A stretch of DNA of 64,000 bases, from assembly GCA_009760855.2 (NCBI GenBank), contig WPIO01000014.1:5935001-5999000 (forward strand). Reading direction: 5' to 3'. Shown piece after piece: positions 56,301 to 64,000 of this stretch. Within the stretch, counting starts at the first letter, position 1, and every line of letters begins with the position of its first letter. Under the pieces are notes generated by a model. That model had not been told where the DNA came from, did not search any database, and worked only from the letters and a program-made list of their open reading frames with translations. The translations under genes and the position numbers were made by a program. The DNA comes from Cristatella mucedo (lineage: Eukaryota > Bryozoa > Phylactolaemata > Cristatellidae).

Positions 56301-59300
56301 CATAGTTATGAAACCCACTGCTATGCAACAGCCCTATACCATCACTCCACCACTGCTAAACTGTACCATCTTCTGAAGGCAGTCATCGTGATTTTGCTTT
56401 GTTAAAGCACTGCTTTAGTAGTGCTCACCTACCAACATTGATAGGGGTGAACTTTCATCCCATCAGTTCGCATAACTCTTTACCAGTAAGCCAAGGTCCG
56501 GCATACGTGTAGCCAAGGTTTACAATAGGCAATCATGGAGAGTAAGCATTGCTGATGTAACCTGCAACCTCCCGAAGAATGTATGTATGATCTGGCTTAA
56601 GTTGAAGTGTCATGGCAACAGTTTTAGGAAGAGCAAATCTGTTCTCCCGTTTTTGTGGCCTTATCATATCGGCAGTTTGCCAGCTTAGGTCGGCCACCGC
56701 ACCCACATGTCCATCTGTTGAATTGAAACTCAGTTCCTTGTGTTGTAACTGCTGCTTTAAAAATGGTAGCGTACTCACAGCTCGGAAATCCTAAGTGTGT
56801 TAGCAGTGCTTAATTTGTTGTAGCCTGCCAAATGCACTTCCAGATTTTTGCTTTCTTGAAGGCAGAACTCCTTCTTATCTTTCTTGCTATACCCATCTCA
56901 CAGTGCTTGTTAGCCCCTCTAACGCCTCCAAATTTAGAGGCAAAAGAAAATAATCAGAACTAATATTGCGAGAAATTACTGCAAAGGGGCTTGAGCATTT
57001 GATTCTAGTGACATTTTGAAGAGGTTTGTCAACATTGATTACGCGTCATTGTTAGCACTTTTTCCACCCGAGGAAAGTATTCAGGATGATTATGGTATTC
57101 TAGGATGATTCACTTCTCATGCTCCTGGATGCGATATGAACTACTTTGTAGACTACAGATTGCTACAGGAATTTATGTGGTGTGCTGCATCTGAGCCTAT
57201 CTCGTCCGGAAAGGCCTTAGTGATTAGAATTTCCCCTTTCCTAGCAGTTGCTAGGAAACAATTTCCCTTTTCCTAGCAATTGCTTGAACTATCAGCTTTA
57301 CCTGTATATCATGGTAAGCTGCTGAGGGACTTTCTGACCTTTGCCTGCTCGGCACAACTGCTCAGCTTACCAGGGCAGTGGGGTATAAGTTACCGTCCCT
57401 CTACCATCCCTCTACCGTCCTCACTTTAACTCAGCTGTACGCTGCAGCTGTACACGGCTTTGTACATCTACTAAACGTGTGGCCACGCTTTTGCTTGAGC
57501 TCTGGCCCACTCGTGCCGGACAAGAGAGGGGTGGAGCAAGCACCTGGTTGTGCTGTCCTCTGTTGGGCACCAGCTCTGGGCACCAGCAGTCCGGGCAGCA
57601 CAATAGCGCCATAACGAGGAACCGGAAATACTTCATTAAAGGCAACTAAATTACACTGCCAGTTTTCTCAGACACCATCACATTCTGCCCAGGTTCCAAC
57701 TGGTAGACGTTAATTTCTAACAGCCTGTGCCAGGATATCTTTATAGCTTTCTTAGCTGATGGCGGTATGAATCTTCTGGTTTCTTTGGTGAAGCAGCAAA
57801 TGCCCTCAGTCTGTTAATGCAGATACCCACACTTTCCCTCTAGCTTTGTTCTGAGCTCTCAGCTCTCGGGAGACCCAGCTGCGTGGACCAACTCTGTCAT
57901 GTGAAGCTTGTCAGCTCTTGGATGCTTGTCTCAGCCGCAGAGAGCCCCTGTTTAAGTTCCCAGGCCGACCGTACGTGTCTCTTTCACTTGTTGAGCTAGA
58001 AAGGCCATTGGGTGGTCTGATGGCGCAGTGTACTCGAGGCAGCTCTTCAGCTGCCTTCTTCAGCCATGTATACGTTATCACATTTGCTTTAGGTTTAGCC
58101 TAAGCCATAGCGTAATCACAGCTGCCCCAGAATTGAACTTTGTCAATGATTATAATAATAATAATAATAATTCACTTGATAAAGCGCCCTCAGAGAACTT
58201 AATCTCTCTCTAGGCGCTTTACATTTGCTGTAAAGTGAAATGCGATTGAATGGTAAGTAAGATCATGCTTGGAAAAACAAACGAAATGAATAATATGGTT
58301 AGGGGTGACATGCACAGGGTCAGCATGCAAGTGTGGTTAGTGGCAGCATGCACAGTGTCAGCACGCATAAGCACATCAAGGACGAATCACAGGGACCCAC
58401 TAAATGCTGTCCTAATTATCTTTAACTGCAGACCTTATCTCGATTTGACTGTATTTCACTGTGTATGCTAAGGACTGGAATGTGGTGGTACAGCAGCGAC
58501 GATCGAGTGAACATTTGCTGTTCCTCTTGTTCTGCTCATGGAAAACTACGACTGCTGTGAAGATCCAGCTTCAATGATGGCCAGCCTACAGCCTCTTATT
58601 CGTGTCCACTTGCAACCACCTCTCAAATATGACCGAAATTGCATGCCTTACCAGATGCAATACCACTATCCGCTACCATAAATCAATGCATTTTGTGAGT
58701 CAGGTAGAGTGCTCGTTTTACCACTGTCCTAACTCGGTCATCGCAGCTGACTGACTGCTAGTATTAGTGAGCTGCCTCATTTATAGCTCCCTGAGTATCA
58801 GCAGTTGATTGTGCTCACGTGAGAGAGCTGCTAATTATACTGGGCCGTTTGCAAACCCTGCATGCACCGTGACGGTAACTGACCAATTTTGTGGAGTGCT
58901 CTCCAACTGAGTACAGGGTATCCACGAGGGGCTGGGATGCAGAGCTGCCGGCAGTCTAGTCTCAGAGCATAAGCTCTCGTGCTCGGGGAGGCTCTGGCAG
59001 CCATGCGGGTCAGGCCTGACAGCCAGGCTCTGGCTCTGAATGCCCGTCGAGCAGAGAACAAGAGCTCTCTGGCAGTGGAACTCTTATGCTGGCTTGGTAA
59101 GAGGCAATGCAAGGTGCATTAATAACTATCAGAGGCAGCACATTTCTTTGGATGATAATGATAATATAATAAGAATAATGCACTTGATAAAGCGCCCTCA
59201 GAGAACTCAATCTATTTCTAGCTGCTTTATATTTGCTGCAAAGGGAAACGCGATTGAATCGTGAGTAATATCATGCTTGATAAACAGCATGAATAACATG

Positions 59301-62300
59301 GTTTGGGGTGACATGCACAGGGTCAGCATGCAAATGTGGTTAGTGGCAGCATGCACAGTGTCAGCACACATAAGCACATGAACGACGAATCACAGGGACC
59401 CACTAAATGCTGTCCTAAATAGGTGTCTAAGTTCTTTTTAAATGTGGTCAAGTCAGGGGATGTTCTGATGCAAGTCGGGAGGGAGTTCCAGGCTTTGGGA
59501 GCATACGAACTAAATGCACGGTCTCCAGAGGATTTGAGGTTTGTACGAGGTATCGATAAACTGATGGATTCTGAAAAGCAGGTGGTACGATGCTTGGCCT
59601 GGTGTGGGAGTAGGTCTGAGAGATAGGCTGGAGCGAAAGAATGAAGTGACCTCAAAGTGAGCGACAAAACCTTGGTCAATCCGTTGCTTGACTGGTAGCC
59701 AGTGCAGGTCGGCGAGAAGTGGAGTAATGTGGCAACTTTGATGCTCACGACAGACAAGCCTAGCTGTGGAGTTTTGCACCAGCTGTAATCGCCTGATTGC
59801 ACATGCCGGTAGGCCAGCAAGTAGTGAGTTACAGAAGTCAGGATGTCACGAATGCATGGACCAACTTAGACGTAGTATCCTTATCTAAACAAACCGGAAT
59901 TTTAGCAATGTCATGTAGCTGAAAGTAGGCAGACTTGACTGTGGAGCTGATGTGGTCGTCTAACGAGAGGTCGCTTTGGAATATGACACCTAGATTTCCA
60001 TGATTGCTTGATTGCTGCGGGTCGAGCTGTACTGATCTAGCTGGCTGACGATTGGAAGCTGGAGCCAGGCACATCTGTGGCCGTTGCCCAAGGGAAAGCG
60101 GAAGTGCAGGGGGAGACAGACAGAGCTCTAGCTGTGCTCCAGCATGAGTCTGGCCGCCATCGGGCTTTAGCCGGTGGCTTTCCTTTGTTCTGGTGCAATG
60201 GGAATTATCATTCTGCATCGCCTTGTAGCTGCTTGGGACACAGGTGTTACGTTAAACTCTGAAGGGCTGGGTCGTTTGTTACGTGGTAGGCGAACTGGGT
60301 TTTTCAACCTCAGCTTTAGTTAGCTGACGCTCGTTGATTCTAGTGCTTCTTGTCGTCGTATGCTTCAGGTTTTCAAGAGCTTCTTCAATGCCACATACGC
60401 CAGCCGCACCACCAATAATGGCGACTACATGCCAGAAGGTCTCCTACTGACTCTGTGGTCTGTGACCGTCTCAATATTCTGTGTTGGTGGGATGGTCGGT
60501 GGATTCTCCGGTGGATTTCTTGCCACCAAGTTGGGAAGGTATCTTGCTGCTGCCGCCGGTAGAGTGCTGCCTTGTTGCTATTGTTCTCTCTGGAATGTAA
60601 TGTAATGTATCTCTGTCTGTAACTCTACAAAGTCATAAAGACCATGTGGGTGTTACGCAGGAGAGTTTTGTATAGCCCACTCACAGCCTAAGTGGCTTTC
60701 GGTACGCATTCGGTAGCCAACAGACTCGTCTCACGCAACAAAAAGAAAGTGGCAAGCATAGCAGAGTCAGGAGAGCAGTTGAGGTAGTAAGTAGCATGAA
60801 AGTAGCAGCTCAGGACCGCTGAAAAGGATGAGCCATAGTCGGCAGGAGGAGAGTAGTTGTCGTTGCGTTGGAATGGTGGAAGCGAGTCCCACAGTCTAGG
60901 ACCTGCAGAGCGTAAGCTTCTGTTGCCAACGGTCTTTAAGCGGAGGAATGGAACAGTTAATTTAGTGTCCACCCACACAGGACCTGAGGGCTGAAACAGG
61001 CTGAAACTGATGCAGCAGTTCAGCTAGGTATGAAGGAGCCAAGCCGTGGCGGGCCTTGTGAGGGGCGTATGAACTTTGCTCTGTATCCGTTGCTCAACCG
61101 GCATCCATCCTAGCTCTTTTAGCAAAGGAGACACGTGCTCAAACTGCTGGGACTTGAAGACTAGCCTTACAGCCATATTCATAGTCCGCTGCAGTGGCCT
61201 AATAGCTTTCTTTGGCAGCCCAGCCAAAAGGGAATTACACTAATCAAGCCGAGACAGAACTAAGGAGCTAGTTAAATTTTTTACAAGCCACTGTGGGAGA
61301 CAGCTCCTAATCTTGGATAGGGATCGGATGTGATGGTGCCAGTCGTTTGACAATGTGTAGAGTGTGCCTGGCCTGGGGAGAGAAAAGTTGCCAGTCGATA
61401 CCGCGGGTTCCTATTAACCGACCGTGGCCTTTCGAGCCGATGCACTAACATGGCAACCGTGGCTGGCAGGGCTTGCTCGATAGGGTCACGCTCGTGGCAG
61501 GCCTAAAGCTGCCCGCGTGCGTGTGTTCATCAGTTGGACCCTCTTCTTTCTTTACATGCGTTGACGAGCATGCATTCAGCAAGTTCACTGAGCCCGGCAT
61601 TCAGAGCATCGGGATCGCAGAAGTGGCAGCACTCATTGGCAGCTGGTGCAGCTTCGAGCTGCATGCCCGCGATCGGTGCATGCCGCCACTTGCAAGGTCT
61701 TTCTCGTGAATGCCTGCGGCGTTCGTTTGCTCAGTGATGCATATCGTGTCAACTTCCTGGTGTTTGGCGGTTTGACGCATGCACAGCTGAGGTGTGCAGG
61801 GCTGCAGCATACAATAGAGTGGGAGACCTGGCGCTGCGCAGCCGATTTTTAGCTCTTTATATTTGCACTGACCGTGCGTTGTTGCCGCCAGTCCAGTTGG
61901 TCAAATCACTTTCGGGATTTCCGGAAAGTCTGTTGATCGGCAGCTTTCATGGTAACTTGCAGCAGTCTAGTTGGTGGGGTGTTTACTTAGAAATCCGGGC
62001 TGACTTTTGTCGGCTCTCTTGCCACATCGCTCGTTATCCCAAGCTCGTCCTTGCCAGTGAGCTGTCGGATGTAATGAAGACCTCAGAGATAGTGTAGCTT
62101 TCATTAATTTGATAGTTTAATTCAACTTCTGCTTGGCTTGTCTCCATGTGCCATTCTTGTTTGTCATCGCATGGCTTCGAATTACATAGCCCGGGCTGGG
62201 TTCGATCACACCTGTCCCAGACACTTGATCATTGCCTAAAAGTATGCAACTGTTTCGTAGTGGTTCCCACTGTCCACGTGCCAGTCTTATTTGGCCACAT

Positions 62301-63509
62301 GGCTAAGCTGTTTAAGCGACTTGCGGTGTTGACAGGTGACCTGCCCATACCTGCTATTTCTGGCTCTTTAAATACTCGATAACTCTGATACTGGAGCTTT
62401 TTACCTGAAAGTATTCTGCAAGGAATAGCATGGCTACATACCACAGTGTACCACGGTGCTTCCACTCACCACGTGCAGAAGCAATGTAGATCCAGCACTC
62501 GTCAAGGCAAACATGTAAAAGATCTGCCAGGCGTGACATGAAGCCTCATATGCCGATCTCATGCTGTGGGCAATTTTTAGCACCTTTTTTCATCGTTCGA
62601 TTTGTTTGACAGTGCATGTAGTCCGATCATTTAACAAAGGTAGAGTATTTGCTGATGAGGGCCATAACCAAAAAGCCCATTGCATCAGAAAGCCTCACTG
62701 AACTGCAACATTTGGCCTCTCAGCCTGTATTTTCCATCATTTCCAAGCTAGAGGAGTGGTGGGGCTTTCAAATGCTGTCGTGTCTGACAGGCTGGCTCTC
62801 GTCCTTGCTTGATCGGTATAAGCCTGCTTGAACCTCGTACTGTTGCTTGTTACTTTGCCCCCTCAGTCAGTGGGTATTGTTATGCCATTCATTTCGACTC
62901 ATGCATTGCAGATCCGAGCTGTCCTGCTTGTGCAGCAAGCACGGGTATAGGAAAAGTGCTCTGGTTGTGCCTTGGTCACGAATCAGTATATGCTCTTGTC
63001 GCTGCTCCTCGATAGACTGCGTAAACTTGAGCATGTGGACATATGTTTATGTATGATCAAGTTTATGTGTCTCTGTGTGTGTGGAGTGCATCAGAAGGAG
63101 TAGGCTTGCAAATGATTTGGAGAGCATTGTTGACTATTGCAATGAGAGTTCGATTTCTGGTAGATCAGACTGCACTGAGCAAGTGCTTCCAGTGTTTTCT
63201 TATGCTGCTCCAGTGTCTTCTTGTGCTCTCTGTTACTACTGAATGGTGTGAGTGCTTTTCTTGGTAGAAGCTGCGATAGTTGTACAGCTGTTGTAATAAT
63301 ATCCACAAATGTCCTGTGATATTGCAGGATGCGTGGATTTTCTGCAGCAAGTTTCTACTTACAAAGCCCACTGTTTGTTTTTAGGAAGACGACGTTATTG
63401 CTCAACAATGTGACTATGGTCATTGCAACCTGTCTCATGAGTACTTGTAAAGTAGCTGGGTCATACGAGATTCTTATTGCTGGTCGGTTTTTTGTCGGTG
63501 TGCATTCAG
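53187..63509 (+). CDS. SLC2A: Class I facilitative glucose transporter, copy 2 (first four exons; continues beyond window)
   Basis: Paralogue of copy 1 on the same strand. Coding exons seen: 53187-53321, 55190-55288, 60369-60538, 63385-63509, with splice phases identical to copy 1 and no internal stop. Exon 2 encodes the same protein as copy 1. Exons 3 and 4 differ by a few residues (FCVGGMVGGFSGGFLATKLGR start, CLMSTCKVAGSYE, GRFFVGVHSG). The N-terminus is 45 residues, from ATG at 53187 (MAFSTPSSPAHNYSGD), against 27 in copy 1. The exon corresponding to exon 5 is expected about 820 nt past 63509, outside the window. Nothing in the visible part suggests a pseudogene. Confidence 0.85.
53595..53695. 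repeat. Palindromic MITE-like inverted repeat
   Basis: Arms CGCGTCGAGCGTCTTTAGTG, then GAATTATAATACAATTCA, and their near-perfect reverse complement (ending CCAGTAAAGACGCGCGACGCG region), about 40 bp each with a short AT centre. Not seen in copy 1, so inserted after the duplication or lost there. Confidence 0.8.
54700..54995. repeat. Tandem duplication, offset about 167 bp
   Basis: AGCAGCAGAAGGCTATCACC at 54711 recurs at 54878. Downstream ACCAGCGGCTTTCTTTCTGT recurs as ACCAGCGGCTTTATTTCTGT. Limited to copy 2 intron 1. Confidence 0.85.
55190..55288 (+). CDS. SLC2A: SLC2A copy 2, exon 2 (TM1)
   Basis: Same 33 codons as copy 1 exon 2 with synonymous changes only. It contains QFGYSTGVLNAPEA, acceptor gcag and donor gtgagt. 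All differences being synonymous suggests purifying selection since the duplication. Confidence 0.93.
58150..58417 (-). mobile_element. L2-A LINE, short 3'-end copy, copy 2 only
   Basis: (AAT)n tail to CCCACTAAATGCTGTCCTAA. The homologous site at about 12627 in copy 1 (CCAGTGATCTTTAACTGC) is empty, so insertion followed the gene duplication. Near consensus. Confidence 0.92.
59160..60000 (-). mobile_element. L2-A LINE shared by both SLC2A copies (copy 2 side)
   Basis: Complete 3' end at 59160-59240, C-terminal domain on the minus strand (LHWLPVKQRID near 59690), 5' end at about 60000 in the LGVIFQSDLSLDDHISSTVK segment. Both flanks match those of 13612-14212, so it predates the duplication. 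Confidence 0.9.
60369..60538 (+). CDS. SLC2A: SLC2A copy 2, exon 3
   Basis: 170 nt, phase 0 in and phase 2 out, nearly identical to 17348-17517, with the NAT sequon and the LTLWSVTVSIFCVGGMVGG helix. Acceptor tcag, donor gtatct at 60539. An L2-B element lies about 60 nt into the downstream intron. Confidence 0.94.
60539..63384 (+). other. SLC2A: Intron 3 of SLC2A copy 2
   Basis: Contains L2-B at 60597-61337 and DNA aligning with intron 3 of copy 1 (about 61345-61600 and 62960-63384). 61600-62960 shows no recognised element. Confidence 0.6.
60597..61337 (-). mobile_element. L2-B LINE, 3' copy in SLC2A copy 2
   Basis: (ACATT)n-type tail at 60597-60610 and strong similarity to 1042-1790. The minus frame shows [20 protein letters not shown] near 61210. 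Absent from copy 1 (17540-17600), so inserted after the duplication. Confidence 0.9.
63385..63509 (+). CDS. SLC2A: SLC2A copy 2, exon 4
   Basis: 125 nt, same phases as copy 1 exon 4. Encodes KTTLLLNNVTMVIATCLM and then GRFFVGVHSG. Acceptor ttag, donor gtgagc at 63510. Confidence 0.93.
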
Positions 63510-64000
63510 GTGAGCTGGCCCATGTTGTCAAACTGACAAGTAGTGTATTATCTGTCTCCTCCCTCACACTTGATGCTCCCCTATAGCCTTATTGGGTGTG
63601 TGCTCTGGCATTTGGCAGTATCTTGTCTGGATTCGGTGTCTTAATTTCTCTTGCTCGTTAGTACAACAAACTCAAGATCAGCCTCTTTTGGGGGCAGCAA
63701 GGAAAAGTTGAATACTAATAATAGCTTCTCTTACACTGATTGAACTATGAGTGCATGCACATGTGTATGCGTGCATGTGTCCATCTCTGTAGCATCACGA
63801 GACTATACAGATGTTTCATCGTAGTAGCCGTTTGGTGGATATTAGAGTGATGGGTTGGCTGTGAGTTGTTTAAGGTCCGCCCACCTCTCAGTGCTCTTGG
63901 TGCCTTGTAGTAGAGTTTAGTATATTTGTAGTAGAGTTTTGTAGAGTTAACAGCTACTGCTACTTGCAGCTGCCACGAATTACAGTCCTGGTTTGGCTTT

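Larger units (their letters stand above)
55289..60368 (+). other. SLC2A: Intron 2 of SLC2A copy 2 (5.08 kb)
   Basis: Mostly aligns with intron 2 of copy 1: TG-rich run at 55535-55670, shared blocks at 57835-58140 and 58420-59090, and shared L2-A at 59160-60000. Copy-specific insertion at 58150-58417. 55800-57830 has no recognised element. Confidence 0.65.

Overview
This window looks like nuclear DNA of an invertebrate metazoan. It has spliced genes with GT-AG introns, many non-LTR retrotransposons of the L2/CR1 superfamily, tRNA-related SINEs, hAT and Tc1 DNA transposons, long (TG)n and (AT)n arrays, and a decayed virus-like element. The species cannot be named from the sequence. There are no bacterial operons.

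Host genes. The window carries two copies, both on the + strand, of one class I facilitative glucose transporter gene (SLC2A/GLUT family). Copy 1 spans about 8285-30020 in 12 coding exons. I found each exon by eye; all splice sites are GT-AG, all phases agree, and the exons sum to an open frame of 500 codons plus stop. Copy 2 starts at 53187. Its first four exons (to 63509) are in the window and the rest lies beyond the right edge. Homology between the copies covers promoter-proximal DNA and introns (about 7960-19090 against about 52850-64000), so this is a genomic duplication with about 45 kb between copies, not a retrocopy. Insertions present in only one copy give a relative time line: one L2 is shared; a satellite array, SINEs and an L2 mosaic are found only in copy 1; a short L2 piece and an L2-B element are found only in copy 2.

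Layout. 1-7900: repeats (R2/NeSL-type LINE tail with a nested L2-B, L2-A pieces, SINEs, two hAT MITEs). 7960-30290: glucose transporter copy 1. 30750-33900: Tc1 remnant, perfect hairpin plus (AT)n, L2-B tail. 33940-43118: LINE graveyard, including a three-level nest (R2/NeSL-type LINE, then L2-A minus, then L2-A plus with the best-preserved reverse transcriptase of the window). 43120-51860: AT-rich fossil of a Polinton/Maverick-like or related integrating virus-like element, itself hit by three L2 insertions. 51900-52850: GC-richer unassigned DNA with a short tandem repeat. 52850-64000: glucose transporter copy 2.

Most interesting points: the transporter duplication with its diverged N-terminus, the copy-specific satellite array, the conserved 3' stem-loop of the L2-A family with apparent paired changes, short L2 3'-end pieces sharing nearly one 5' breakpoint, and the virus-like fossil with exonuclease-, fiber- and integrase-type parts.
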